64,000 nt of DNA from Acridotheres tristis (lineage: Eukaryota > Chordata > Aves > Passeriformes > Sturnidae): contig CM072919.1 in assembly GCA_037013685.1 (NCBI GenBank), forward strand, positions 45,770,116-45,834,115. Direction: 5' to 3'. Under the pieces are notes generated by a model that was given only the letters and a program-made list of their open reading frames with translations, did no database searches and had not been told where the DNA came from. The translations under genes were made by a program, and so were the position numbers. This document shows positions 1-12,898 of this stretch, in pieces (positions within the stretch are counted from its first letter, which is position 1; every line of letters starts with the position of its first letter).

Positions 1-456
1 GAAGAAGCCATGTTTGTATTTGGGTAGTGTAAAAATCCATTGCAGCTACCACTTCTGTCTATCTCCAGTTAGAAGATTAATGAAAATATTTATTTTGGGT
101 CAAAAGAAGAGTCTTCATGGCTAATATCATGAACAGTTTTCATGGCTAGTACCTTTCCCTAACCCAAGCTGAAAGTTGCATTATTAAAAGGGAGCTGAGA
201 AATTTGTCGGGCTCCTATTAGAGCTATATTGAAAATCTGCAAAGGATGATTGAGCTAAATGTTAAGATTCTGGGCTTTCCTTTACTACTAAGATAACTTT
301 CTGGTGTCTGCAGATGTTCTCCCCTTTTATACCTAATAAAGTCTTGGTCTTAATGTGTCATGAGTCAGAGCTTTTTGACGAGAATAATGCAGAACTCTGT
401 CAAGGGATGAGTCAGCTGTGATCCTTTGTCTTTAGTGTCTGTTTCTCTTCCTCTAG

Positions 457-549
457 GTTTTTACAAGTTTGAGAAGCCTTGCTACTGATTTGTCTGAATA
501 TGCAAATATTTTTATTTCTAACAATATGCTTGTATCTAACGAAACATCG
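457..549 (+). other. Candidate exon of an unidentified transcript (31 open codons)
   Basis: A strong acceptor (TCTGTTTCTCTTCCTCTAG) and donor (TCG|GTAAGA) bound 93 bases that are open in the frame starting at the first base. The peptide begins VFTSLRSLATDLSEYANIF and ends SNETS. I do not recognise it. It is not part of PIP5K1B and does not match the neighbours expected from human synteny that I can recall (PGM5, TMEM252). It could be an exon of a gene to the left, an untranslated exon, or chance. Confidence 0.3.
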
Positions 550-3500
550 GTAAGAAAATATATAGTCCTATTCAGCCTTTTCTCTCCAGTATGTTTGCTG
601 ACTGTATTAAAAGAGATTTATCTGAGGATAGAAGAGTGAAAATTGCTTTCTAGCCAGTTAGAGAGGTTGCCATGCAGTGTAGTCTTTTGGAGTATGAGTC
701 AAGGTAAAGATCACTATACCTTTACTCTCTTCACTGTGCAATGCTAATCAGCAGATCCACACCTGCAGGTGCTGATTAGGATCTCTGTATTTCTTTGTGA
801 CATGTTGTATGTGAGATTCTTCACTGAGTGGAGGGGATGGTCTGGTGTGGAGATTGCCTCTGCCTCTTACTCAGGTGACCCAGCTCCTGGTCACCAGGCT
901 GCAGAGGGACTCCGTGGTGCTTGTGTCATTAAACAAGTAGCCTGCAAAGCAATAGGCTCATGTGTCTTACCTTGCATGAAGGAGAGCACTCTTATGACAA
1001 AATTGAGTTCCCAGCTCCTGCCAAAACTCATGTCTTTGCTTGATTTTGGGTGATGTGGAAGTCAGTATGGTTAACTGTATAAGATATGTGGCAGTGCATG
1101 AAGGCCAGCACACAGAGAAGCCTTTGAGGGACTGGTACTTTAGCTCTTTACATTCTGCTCAACTTTGAAGAAAATAAGCTTTCACATTCTGAGTGGTAAT
1201 GGAAGCTCCTGGGAGGGAACAGAGATGCCCACCAAGTTTAGTCACTTTGTTCAACATGAAAACAAAGAAAGTATTGTGAAGAGCTTTCTGGCTAGAAAAC
1301 AGTAAATCTTCTCATGGGAGTCCACAGTTTCTGGTTTTGTTTTTAGTACAAACATGATGATGTAACAAAGTCATCTTGTTAAGTAATGATACTTGTATGT
1401 TTAATGTTATTGGTTTTTGTTTACACTATAAACTTTTTTTTTGCCAGCTATTCATAGATTGCTGTAGTAAGACTCTTAAGTACAGCAATGGAAAGAGCAT
1501 TAATATGTATTTCTTAGGGGCAGTAGAAATCTAGGTTGGAAACTTACTTTTCTTAGAGGCTTTGCTGGGCTTTCCACTAGGAGAAGTTTTGAACTACTGG
1601 GAATGTGGATGAACAAGGGTCATGGTCTTTTTCATTAGTTTTTCTGTGACTGTTAGACTTCTGCTGAAATTTGTGGTGCTGCTTGTGTACAGAGATATGG
1701 TGCTTCTGAGACTAATCTTCAGGCCTGTCAGTGTAATGATTCTTAGTGTATGCAGAAAGCAGAGATGGCATTCTTAAAGATTTGTCTGTTTTCTAGGCAG
1801 AGCACCACACACAGGGTGTTACTACATGGGGTGCAAATAATGGAATCTAAGTATAAGATATTAAAAGTACCTAAAATTGGAGCAAAAATACCTGTGTAAT
1901 TTTAAGAGATTTTCTAATATTCTGACATAACTAGACAAAACAATGCAAAGTCTTATTGTTGATAATACAAAGAAGGAGTTTGGGACCTCTTTATTAAAAC
2001 AATCCATCCAATCAAATGAAGGTCTTAATTGATAATGTGAATGGCAAGTTGCTTTGATATAATTTATAGAGGAATACCTGCTAAAATGTTCACTGTTGAA
2101 CACATTTTATTTTTAAAAAAAAATATAAATACATTTTCAGAGCCAGGTCTAAGGCATGAGTAGTTTAAAACTATAAATATTCAGGTTAATATGGTTCACA
2201 TACTGCTTCTTATCTGAAATGTATTTCTTATTCAAAGTTTTATGCTTAAGTTTTGGGGGAAAAAAGAAATTCCAGCAGTATGAGGGGCGTCCTACTTGTT
2301 GGCCTGCAAAACTTTAATTAAGTCTTGGAGTGTTGTAAACTGTCATCTCTGCTCTGTCCCAAGCTCTCTGTCGGGAATTATGTAGAACACGGGCAACTAA
2401 TTTTGACCTGTCCGTGGAGAAATATTTTAATTGTCTGCATATGAAAGAGCAGATTCAGTGCACTGTGGTGTTCTCATGTAAAATAGCCAAGAAACTTATG
2501 AGTGTCTAGCAGGACTGGGCGTTTTGGATGGTTGCCCCAGGCCTTTGTTTAGTCTTCACAAGGTAGCTTCTCTTTCTCTCTTCTTTCTTTTTATCCTGCT
2601 AGAGAACATACCAGGTTTTCTTGTTTGTTGGTGTCTGTCTAGGTGTGACTTTAATTGTGTTTTTCATACGCTTATGTTGGAGTCTGAAGTGTTACTGCTA
2701 ACAGACAGACCCCATCTAGGAGTGTCTGTGTTATTTATTATTATTTATTATTAACACTGTCTGTGTTATTTGACTGCCTCTCTTTAGCAGAGTAGCAAAA
2801 CTGGAAGCTTTGACCAGAAAATGAATACTTTGAGTCACCTACAGCCCATACAGCCTGCAATGAGGGCAGTGTTTCCTTCATTTTTTCCTTCTTACCTCAG
2901 CAGACCAGGTTGTTATTATTGTTATAATTATGTGAGCACAGGCCTTCCTGTTGTGCTGTTACTAACAAAAGTGAGTACACAAAGCTTCAGCATAGAAGAA
3001 GAAACATATATGAAGTTATTCTTCAGTTGATGGTTCCCAGCTTGAAATCATTGTGTTCTCCTAGCAGCTGAACTGATCAATTCACCTCCTCTTTCCAGTA
3101 GCAACCCAGTAAGTCACAAAATTAATGCTTTGCTGGTTAATATTCTGACTTCTCTTTATAGGCTTGTTTCTAAAGGGGAATCTGTGACATGTGCCTTTTC
3201 TCACTCCTAATTTTAAGAGATATTCTGCTTGGCTTGGGATGGCTGATAGTGTTGTAAGACGAATGCAACACCAAATAAGGAGATTGCTGTCTCTGTGTTT
3301 CGGCAATGTACGGTAGCAGTACTTTTGTACTATATAAATAATTTAAAATCTTGTTTAAAATGGAAACAAGAGCTATCATATGCTCAGTCTCTGGGAGTTC
3401 CAGTCTCTAGAATTAGCTGTACTTCTTGGGATCTGAAGTCTGTTGTACTAAAGCCCAAACAGAATATGTCTTGCATGTTACTGACTTCTGAGTTCATTAG

Positions 3501-6046
3501 TCTTTTCCTACTTTTGATAACTGTTTGAACCTACCCAGCTTCTGTTTTGTGTGCTTTATGTCACAAATGTAACAGAAGGAGCTCTACGTGGTGGAGGATT
3601 GATATATCAAACTGATTATCCAAGAGCAGTACTCTCTTCACCATAGTTTCTCCAGAGGAAATATTGTGTAAGGATTTTTATAGTGATTATCTTCTGTGGA
3701 ACTCTTCTTTGAACTTGCTCAAAAAAAACTGCTGTAGTTTGAGTGCATCTGTGATCAAACCATGACTTTGGTGCAGCCCCAAAGAGTTGTGCGTCATAGG
3801 AATATCCTACCTCCTATTTTTTGGTGCTTGAATTTATTTACCTGTCATGTAATAATATGACCATATGTGGAGGTTAATTATTAACTAGTAAGCAGCCATG
3901 ATCATATGCACTATTGCTAAGTGCAGTTACCTTCATCACTTATCTAGACTCCTTACACTTTGTGCATATACACTACACAAACTCTCGGTAATTCAAAATT
4001 GCCCTTTGCTTCTTACCACTGATGCCAGAGAGCTTTTTACTTTTTAGGCATATTTGTAACTCTGTAGACTACTATTACGTAGTTACATAGCTCCTTAACT
4101 AACTGTAGTACTGTCCTACCCCTTCTCTTAGATTTTAGAACAATAAGCTAACCTTCCTGGAATCTTATTTAGTCTTGCCTCTATAGTGGACCAAGGACAT
4201 CTCATTTTCTCCATGTACTATAGACATAATAAATGTGTGGTTAGGAGCTGGGGATGTGGTTTAAATAGGAGCAGAAGCAAAAGTGGAGGATTAGTTAATA
4301 GTTAATTAACTATTCCTCTAATTGGATGATTTCTGTGAAGTATGCTAATTTTTTTTAACTTACAAAATTGTCAAGGTCCTGTATTACATGTGTGTTTTAC
4401 CATACTTACACCATGAAGGACCTCCATTAAAAGTAACCACTTTTTATCATCTTAATATTGTTTGGCTTGTGATTTTAGGCATCACCACTTTGATCATAGT
4501 TCCAAACTTGGTATGAAGTGACAATCTGTGACAACAGAAATTTGAAACCTGATGAAAACCCTTTTGTGTGATCCCACTGTTGGTGTTCCCTTTGTTAGTT
4601 TGCTGTACAGGCTTATTCTCATCCACACTCTGACCCTCTGAGATGTGTAGGAGCTGAAGGGGTGAGAACTGAATCTAGGTGTTCTTTGGACAAACAAGAG
4701 GGACCCTGCTGGGTGCAGGTGTGTGCCCTGATACAAAGGTTGAAATGGGTCTTCTACCTGGTCATGGCTTTTCCATACTTGTCTGCATTTCTGTTATGTG
4801 GGCAAGAATCCCTCCAGCCCTCACTAGCAGTTTTCCCAATGGCAGTCTTCCCAGTGCCCTAAATCAGCCTTGTGCACAGTGGTATGGGCAGATGTGCCCC
4901 AGGCACAAGCTGGCAAAAGGGAGGCATCATTGCAGTGTTGATGCAGGTGGCTGATGGTGAGGAGCTTGGTGTCTGGGGGGCATATTATGTGGTACCATAG
5001 AGAACTGGTGCACATCCATATTCTATGTCTGGTTTGGGTCTATGTTAAACTTTTAATAGAGTAGTGAAAATCATCTGTCATTAAAGGACTATCTGATCTC
5101 TTTGGTTGTGATGTGACACTATAAAAAGAAATGTAGCTTTGTATGTTTCATTCTTCTCACATCAGGTTGTATTTGAGTAATTAGAAGCTCTCTTTGAACA
5201 AAAAAAGTTACTAGGAAGCAAATATCTTTTTTATTAAATTAAGGCAGTAGAATTGTAGGACAAAAACCCCATCTGTACTAATTGGTATTGGTAGCTAGTT
5301 TGCTTCACTTAATTTTTAAAAAATAGTAGCATATATTGCCAAGTCATAATCCAATTTAGATTGTATATTTGTATTTTAATGATGATGCTCATGTTTTGTT
5401 TGGTTTTTGTGTTGGTTTTTTTTGTCACTCTGAGACAGGCTAGTAAAAACAATGGAGTGATTTATTTCAGAAATATAAGCCATAGTAATTAAGATAAGAT
5501 ATCTTTTAAACTTTTTCGTGCATGGCATTACTGCAGCTCTTACTGGAACTTCAGTAATTTTACCTGTTTGTGACTACATCCCCTGTGCCAGGCTGATTTT
5601 GTGGTCAGAAGGACTTTGGAAGTCATGGGGGCACAGCAATGCCAAGCAATGTCAAGCTGCTTATAGTTTTTTCCAAAACTCAGGGGGACTTCCCTGTAGT
5701 TGGTTGGGGTTCAAGGAAGAGCTTAAATCTGAAATAACCATATTCAGTTAATTTTCATCTGAAATTATCCAGTCTATTCGTATGTTGTTCATCCATGTTT
5801 TGTAAAACGTTGAATTGAATTTATGTAGTTAACAAATAACATCTGAAATTCCCTCAGTGTTGATGATCAGTATATTTCTGGCTTAATGTGGACTATCAGG
5901 ATATGGCAAGTATGAAAGCACACAAGTGCATCCTCTGTTTAGTATGATTAAACTGGAGGTTAAAGTGCCAGTGACAATTTTAGATGAAGTTAGATGTATA
6001 ATATCAGCCTGTTGTAGGAAGTAAGTTATAAGTTTTTGCTTGGCTT

Positions 6047-6222
6047 TGAGTTGTTGGTTTTGGGGGGATTTTGGGTGTTTTTTTGGCTGTGGGGTCTTTT
6101 GTTCTATTTGGATTTTTTGTTTATTTTTTTTTAGTTTGTTGTTTGTTTGGGAGCTTTTTTGGAGGGGGATTTGGGGGTATTTTTTGGTTGATTGTTTTGT
6201 TTTTGTTTTTGGGTTTTTTTTG
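6047..6222 (+). repeat. T/G-rich low-complexity tract
   Basis: About 175 bases are almost pure T and G on the + strand, with G runs of 3 to 6 separated by T runs. The open frames through it (repetitive F, G, W, L) are products of composition and are not genes. Confidence 0.85.
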
Positions 6223-6762
6223 TCACAGCATTACATTAATGGAAGAATGCAGTTTATCTGTGAATAAATGGTGGTAAAATCCATGGTGAGAAATCATGGT
6301 TCATAAATGCTGAGTTAAAAACAAAAGATGCTTTAGGATATTTTTGTTGGCTGCTATTGAACAATTTCTTGATTTTTACATAGATCTTCAAAGCAGAAAG
6401 AGTTTAACTTCAAACTTGCGGTCTAATTATAGGGACATAAGTTTCTTTCAGTAGTTTAACTTGTTTGTTGAAATGTAAACATTTTTCTCTGTGTTTGCAA
6501 TATTGTGCTAAAGCATCACAAGTGACATGAAATCTGCTAGAAATATGTATTTTTATGAAATACTTTGACAGAGCAAGTAGCTAGGTTTAGTAAAAAAGAA
6601 GACTTAATTTTTGCATTTGCAATAGTTTCTAGGGACCTAGTGACAAATGATTGGCTGGAATTTAGTAACTGCTTGGGTTTAAACTTCATTTTACTAACAA
6701 CCACATGAAATACTTGGATGTTTGCTTGCAGTGCTCTTACTATTGTTTATTTTTTTATGCAG

Positions 6763-6849
6763 AGTGCGTGTGACACAGTGGGGATTATTAAATTTAAGGA
6801 CAGCAAAAGTTCGGCTGAAAAGGCTGGAAGCAAACAGAGTTTGGCGGAG
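6763..6849 (+). other. Candidate exon of an unidentified transcript (29 open codons)
   Basis: A long pyrimidine tract ending TTTTTTTATGCAG precedes 87 bases open in the first frame. The peptide begins SACDTVGIIKFKDSKSSAEK and then runs AGSKQSLAE. The donor GAG|GTATTT is weak. Without that donor, the frame runs on to a TGA near 6880, so it could also be a last exon. It shares phase 0 with the candidate at 457-549, which would allow the two to be joined. I do not recognise the peptide. Confidence is low. Confidence 0.2.
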
Positions 6850-7228
6850 GTATTTTGGCTAATTGAAATGAGCAGCAGCTGTTGATACAGGGAGATGGAT
6901 GTTCAGTCTTTCTGTGGGACCTCAGAAATACTCAGTATAAACGTTGATTCTGTGAATTTGTTACTTCCATCTATCAGCTGTAAGTGATATTTAGAATGGG
7001 TTTTCTGAACTCTGAGAAATTCTGTGTAGTATGACTCTACAAAATGGGAATGATACTATGTCTTTAATATACTGAATTTAATGTACTGAAGTTTGGGATT
7101 TGCAGGAGCATCCCCAAACTTGGAAGGGTGAGGAACAAAATCTTCAAAGCTTCTATGAGGTCTGCTGGACACAGTGTCTTCACCATTAAAATTAAATGTA
7201 AATTTTCAAACAAAATTTTTATAGAGCG

Positions 7229-7250
7229 CAAAATGCAACTTTGCATTTTG
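7229..7250. repeat. Perfect inverted repeat, 10-bp arms
   Basis: Arms CAAAATGCAA and TTGCATTTTG are exact reverse complements around a 2-base centre. The arms contain octamer-like ATGCAA. A function is not known. Confidence 0.8.
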
Positions 7251-7371
7251 AAGAATTGAAGCTAGGTGTTACATGGAAATGAGTAGTTCAGCAAGATGCA
7301 ACTGGTTCTTGTACCCTCAGTTGTGGTTGTGTGGTTGTGTAGCTTTGTTGTATAAGGCACTAAAGGTAAAA

Positions 7372-7387
7372 GCATTTCATGAAATGC
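7372..7387. repeat. Perfect 16-bp palindrome
   Basis: GCATTTCATGAAATGC reads the same on both strands. It lies 121 bp after the inverted repeat at 7229-7250 and shares a GCATTT core with it. Confidence 0.8.
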
Positions 7388-9111
7388 AGTACATAAGGCC
7401 TGGGCTATATAAGTTTTTGCATTTTATTAAAAACTTGCACTTAGATTGTCGATCCTCTGCAACAAGCTGTCCCGTAAACCTTGGATATCAGGAGAGAATC
7501 AGGGCTAACTCCTTAAGACCCACTGAGTTGCTGCAGCTCCTTCTGGCAGAAGTGAGAATTCCGAAAGTCCAGCCTTTTATGTGAGAGACTCTTAAAGAGT
7601 AAATAAGCAAGCTGTAGGAGCTAACAGAACAGAAACACAGTGTAGTGAGTTCAGAGAAGGGTAAGATCCCATGATGAGGCCCATGTTCATGTGTTGGCTG
7701 TGATTTGTCACCGTGTTGCAAGAGAGCAGAGCCTGTTGCCTGTCTCTGTGCAGGGTGAGCAAACACAGTCTTGAACCTCCTTGTGTGCTGTAGGGTTTCT
7801 CAGAGATTACAGCAGCACGCAGTCGGATTTCACTTGTAAAACATCTGTTATCTACTGGGCCTTGAATTTCCTGCCATATATTCTATTAGGTGACTTTTTA
7901 TTTCTGCCTGTGAAATATTAGAATATATTCTGTTCTGCCACCCACGTTCTCTTGACACACAACACTGTGCATGTAAGTGAGAATCAGACCTGGTATTCAG
8001 GGAATAATTGGCAAAGCCAGCAGTGATGCTGGGAAGTTAAAAGGTCATTTGTGATACTTCCATGTGTTCATTTTCCTTATCTTTGAGAGAATAGGGCTCT
8101 CTGCAAAAAGCAAGTATTTTAGTGAACTTAGACAGTGAATCATCATTTTAGGTGTGTACAGTGAATATTAAATGTAGAGTGAGAAAAAGAATACAGTTTG
8201 TTCCAGTTTTAACTTTGTTGCGCTGATAGCGGCTAGCAAAGGTGAGTGACAACAGTAGCAAAAGCCAATTTACAGGGAATATTACTCATAGGTATCCTGG
8301 GCATTTATTGTATGAGATAAAGTAATCTGAATTGTTGTGTTCTGCTGAATGAACACCCAAAAGCATCACGTGGTCATCTTTAAAAGTCAGTCTATAATGT
8401 CAGACTGTATCCCTGCATATCTGGGTTTCACTGGGAAGAGAAATTCTCATTCCTGCTCAACTAGAATTGGATTGATTTGGATGTGGCTCATAAAACATGG
8501 CTGGCACTGCAGCTCCTGTACCTCCTATTGACAAGATTTTTCTTCTTTTTTTGTAGCAATACAGCTTAAGAATGCCAGTAATTGACAGTAATTTTGGCTA
8601 ATCAAGGTCTTACAAAAATGCAAGGAAAAGTAGTTTGTTTAGTTGATATGAGAGAGAGACTTGAAAGCCAGGAGATCACTCAAATCTAATAGTGTTGCAG
8701 TGACACACAGTAAAATTTTAATTTATTTGTATACAGTATAAGACTTAAGTTAAAATCAATTTCTCTTAATGAAAATTCACTGGTTTCCTATATCAACTAT
8801 GCATTGGAGAGGCTGCCTGTTAATCACTGATTCATATTTCATATTATGCCATGAGTTAAAGAAATACAGTATTAGATTTGCTTTGATATATTCTTACAAC
8901 ATCTGAAATACAAAACATATCTTCATTATGCCTTATTTGATAGTGTCTTATTGCTTTTGATCCTACTCTTTAGTAAAAATCTTTTTATTATAAGAGTTAC
9001 AAGCGAACAAATTACTTGTCCATTTCACAGTTCTGATACTATGTTCAGCTGAGAATTTTTTTCAGTTTACCACTGCATGTTAGCAACAAATTGTATTTTA
9101 TAAGCTTTATC

Positions 9112-9149
9112 TCTGTGTGTGTATGTATGCACAGTATATGTATGTGTGC
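9112..9149 (+). repeat. TG/TATG microsatellite
   Basis: An imperfect run of TG and TATG units directly precedes a CR1 3' end. Confidence 0.7.
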
Positions 9150-9245
9150 CATCACAGTCCAGTGGAAGGTGTTCCTGACCTTGACAGCGAATTAGAAATA
9201 GCTGAACTTTAAGGTCCCTTCCAACCCACACCATTCTATGATCAT
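9150..9245 (+). mobile_element. CR1 LINE 3'-end fragment
   Basis: The segment contains the typical CR1 3' end, AAGGTCCCTTCCAACCCA, followed by CCATTCTATGATC, in + orientation. It is about 95 bases and heavily 5'-truncated, as most CR1 copies are. It carries no coding capacity. Confidence 0.85.
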
Positions 9246-12200
9246 CATAATATAACTAAATGGTGTAGTATGTAGCGTATAATGTAGACAGAATACATAG
9301 TATACATGTATACAAACTATATATGAACGTACAAAAGCATTCTTCAGCTTGCTTATGAAGGCTTTTCTGAACTCAGGTAAGATTTACATTTTATGTATTT
9401 CCTTTCATCCCAATATGCCTGCCTAATGGCTTAAAAATGAGATTTTACAGAGATGGAAGTCACGTGCTTTTTTCAAAAGTCTGCTCTAAACAGTTATATT
9501 TTTAAATTCCTGGTTTTTTCTATTAAAATTTAAGATTGACCACAAGTTTGTGAGTATTTGCAATATAGTTTTTTCTGTCTTGAATTAAGTTATTGGGGAG
9601 GGAATGGCTGGTAAGGGGATAGTTTCAAGGAACATTTTTTTGGGAAATGTGTGAATTTGGGTGACTTTCCTCCCACCCCAGTCTTATTTCAATCCTATAA
9701 TAACTCAAACACATCTTGCATGATTCTGTAGTATTGAATGTATAAACTTTACAGGCTGCTTGGCCTATAAATGTCTGTGCTTTCAACTACAGCAATGATT
9801 TTGTCTCTTGATACTTGTCCCACTGTTATAAGCAAATCTAGATGTTTTTGGTAAGATGCATAGTGCCTCCTTGAAGTTGTAGCTCAAGAAAGGAATTCTA
9901 ACATGCTTACAACAATGTTGTGCCTTTTGTGCAACTCAGACACTGAAATTGAAAAATACTCTTTCCAATTGCACTGTTGAAGCTTTAACAGAGCTTTGCT
10001 GTGCAGGCATGAAACCAATAAGCACTCCCTTTTCAGATTTCCTTAGTTATCCAGAAAGGTGGGCAAAGCTGTATTCCAGATCTTTGCAAACACTGATGAT
10101 TAAGCCTGACAACCAGAATAAGGAAAAATAAAGATTCCTATCTGTCATGGTGCTTCAAGAAGCATGCCTTGGTGCTGAAGCAATTGTATTTTGAAGTTTT
10201 AACGGCACTTATTACACTGTTTTCATATGAGATTTTAAGAAACTGAGCTGCTTTTGTGAGTTTTTAAAATATGTCTCCTCTGTGCTTATTGCTGGCCTCT
10301 CATAAAATGTGGTACAGTCCTGTCTGGAGCTGCAGAATATTGCATATGCAGCCTCTAGGGCCTTCTCTTTTTACAAATCCATAATTTCCCAAATCTAGGA
10401 CTTTGAGTCTATGCTAAATGCAGCTTCAAAAACTACTATTTCAGGACAAAAATAGTTTTTAAAAAGTTACATGTGATATCGTCCTAGCTTTCTTTCTCAA
10501 GGAGTTTCCTTAAATGCCATTCAGAGATGAAGTGCCTGTTGTGCACTTCTGGTAACTCATGCATGTCATTTGACAATAAAAAGTTTTAGCAGTGGAAAAT
10601 CTTAGAGGGGAGAGAGAGAGAGTAAAAGGTTGAGGATGGTGGATGAAATACTTTCCATTTTCTAGTCTGTTGCAGAACTACACATCTTTTTTTCTCTGGC
10701 TTTTCTGCACTGCATAAAGATGCACCAATAACTCACTTGCCTGTACTTTATCTAGCAAGGTAGTTTTCTGGAGTGGTGAACCTACCCCACCTACTTCTTG
10801 AGTTTATCTTTGTGTTTTCCTTATTCTCTTGAAATTTGGAGAATATACTTGTTTGGGGTGACATTTACTGACATCTGTGTGTAAGATGTGAAATATTTTG
10901 GGCTTTCATTATGCTCTAAAAATGGGGATAAGAGAGGCTTCATGTATATGAGAATAAATACTGTTTTTATGTAAGTATATGTAAACATAAAAACATTTTA
11001 CAAATAAAAATGAGGGCTGAATTGTATCAGACTAGAAGATTTTGGATTTGTACTACTTTGTGTTCTTAAGTAATGCAACAAAACTAAGATGTGCATTTAC
11101 TAACAAAGTGATATGCTATTGCATCCTCAGGGTTAGTTTTACTGTTCCTATTCTATGAGGTTAGTTCTGAAGCTACTGCAGTAGAGGTGGGCGTTTTGTC
11201 CAATTTGTAACACAAGTACTTCCACCATTTTTTTTTTTTAATTAAAAAGAAAGAACTAGAAGGACCAGGTTCTGCAAGCAGCCAAGCACCAAAGCAATCT
11301 CACTAAGGTTGTAGTAATGCAGGAAGTAAGGGAAACACATTTCTTTAGAAACCACTTGCTTGTCTTATTTTTGAGCCATTTCTTGTGATACTGAAACTTG
11401 TTCCTAGTTATTTTATAAATGTTGTCCAGAAACACACCTCAGGAAAGTAGATGTGGGCCTTAGTAATTCTTGGCATTATCTTTGCTTTTTTGAAAATATT
11501 ACAGGCCAATGGAAATAATGGTGCATGGTGCCAAGTGATAGCAGGAAGCTATATTGGGAGAAGTGTGCAGTGACAAAGTTAGGGTGTATGAAGGTAGTGG
11601 TGAAGCTTTCTCATATAGAAGCATGCATACTGCAGCATACTGTCAAAATAGCATTGATTTAATGAGCTGCAAAAGCAGCCCTTGGACTTGTATCTCAAAT
11701 TTAACACTGGTAAAATTGTATGTTCTGCAAAAAGCCTACTTGGAATGTATTTATGGAATGTCTTCGTGTTCAAAAATATTAATACATTTCTTTTGACACA
11801 GGGTGTTGGTGTGGGGGGTATCATTTTTTCCCCTTATTAATAAATATGTATATTCCTGGTAAGAATTATGTAACAACAAGCTGCAAAGTGGGAAAAACAA
11901 ATGTGTTTCAAGTTATCTTGAGAGCATTAGTATAGTAAATGGTGAAACTTGGAGATTAAGCTGGAAGATGTCTAGCAGGACTGTAGATCATTTGAAATCA
12001 CAAAGATAGTCCAGATTTCAAAAATAATTTTTTGCCAATTACACTGAGGTTACAAAGGAGCAAACCTGATGAATGACATATTTGTAGCTAGAAATTACAT
12101 CATCATGTCCCGGATGAGGCAGTGTGAAAAAAATTCAGGCCTCTGTATGGTGTCTTCTCTTCTGTGGGATAAGAAACAGAGACCTCAGGCACTGCATGTT

Positions 12201-12479
12201 GAGTGTGGTACTTCATGTTTACACCTTGCACCAGACAGCATGAGACTTGAGGTCTGTGCAAAAAAACAATAGGTGGATTCCTTCTCTTGTTCAAAAAAGC
12301 ATTAGTTCTGCTAGTGTAGGATGAATATAAGAGTGAGAGAATGCAAAGCTCTTTAAGTCATAGAAATGCTTTCATATGAAGTATTTCATTTGTATACAAA
12401 TAACTTCTGTCAGTGGAGAAGTAGGAGGACAACAATTTCCCTATCCAGACTGCTACAACCACATCCAGTGCAAGATATG
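9246..12479. other. Noncoding stretch
   Basis: I see no gene and no clear repeat beyond an (AG)6 run at 10611-10622 and a poly-T run near 11230. Short frames here have no recognisable domains. Confidence 0.7.
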
Positions 12480-12898
12480 TAGAAAGATGATCAGAGGTCT
12501 GGGGCACCTCTCCTGTAAACACGGGCTGAGAGCTGGGATCTTTCAGCCTGGAGAAGAAGGCGGCTCCATGGAGGCCTTATTACATCTTCCAGTACCTAAA
12601 GGGGACCTGCGAGAAAGCTGGCAAGGAACTTTTGACAAGGCCATGTAGTGACAACAGCAAAGGCTAATGGTTTTAAACTGAGAAAAGATAGATTAGATAT
12701 TAGGAAGAAATTATTTACTATGTGGGTGATGGAATTGGTTGCCCAGAGAATTTGCGAATGTCACATCCCTGTCAGCGTTCAAGGTCAGGTTGGATGGGGC
12801 TCTGAGCAACCTGGCCTACTGAAAGGTGACATGCCAGTGGAGTTGGAGCAGCATGATCTTTGAGATCTCTTCCAGCTCAAGCCATTCTGTGATCCTAT
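12480..12898 (+). mobile_element. CR1 LINE fragment, end of ORF2 plus 3' UTR
   Basis: In + orientation the segment reads like the end of CR1 ORF2: an ELGSFSLEKRR-like region at about 12525-12560, then GGTTTTAAACTGAGAAAAG and the GGAAGAAATTATTTACT block. It then continues into CAGGTTGGATGGGGCTCTGAG and ends CCATTCTGTGATCC. Several frame breaks show that it is an old, dead copy. Reading frames across it belong to the element. Confidence 0.9.

Larger units (their letters stand above)
550..9111. other. Upstream noncoding stretch
   Basis: No supported gene apart from the weak exon candidate at 6763-6849. The stretch is AT-rich with scattered short frames only. It holds a T/G-rich tract at 6047-6222, a smaller one at 5393-5424, and perfect palindromes at 4297-4314, 7229-7250 and 7372-7387. 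It could be intergenic DNA or an intron of a long 5' part of PIP5K1B. Confidence 0.7.

Noticed and set aside
6040..6277. Overlapping 68- and 75-codon frames rich in F, G, W and L
   Set aside because: They are produced by the T/G-rich tract and have no coding character.
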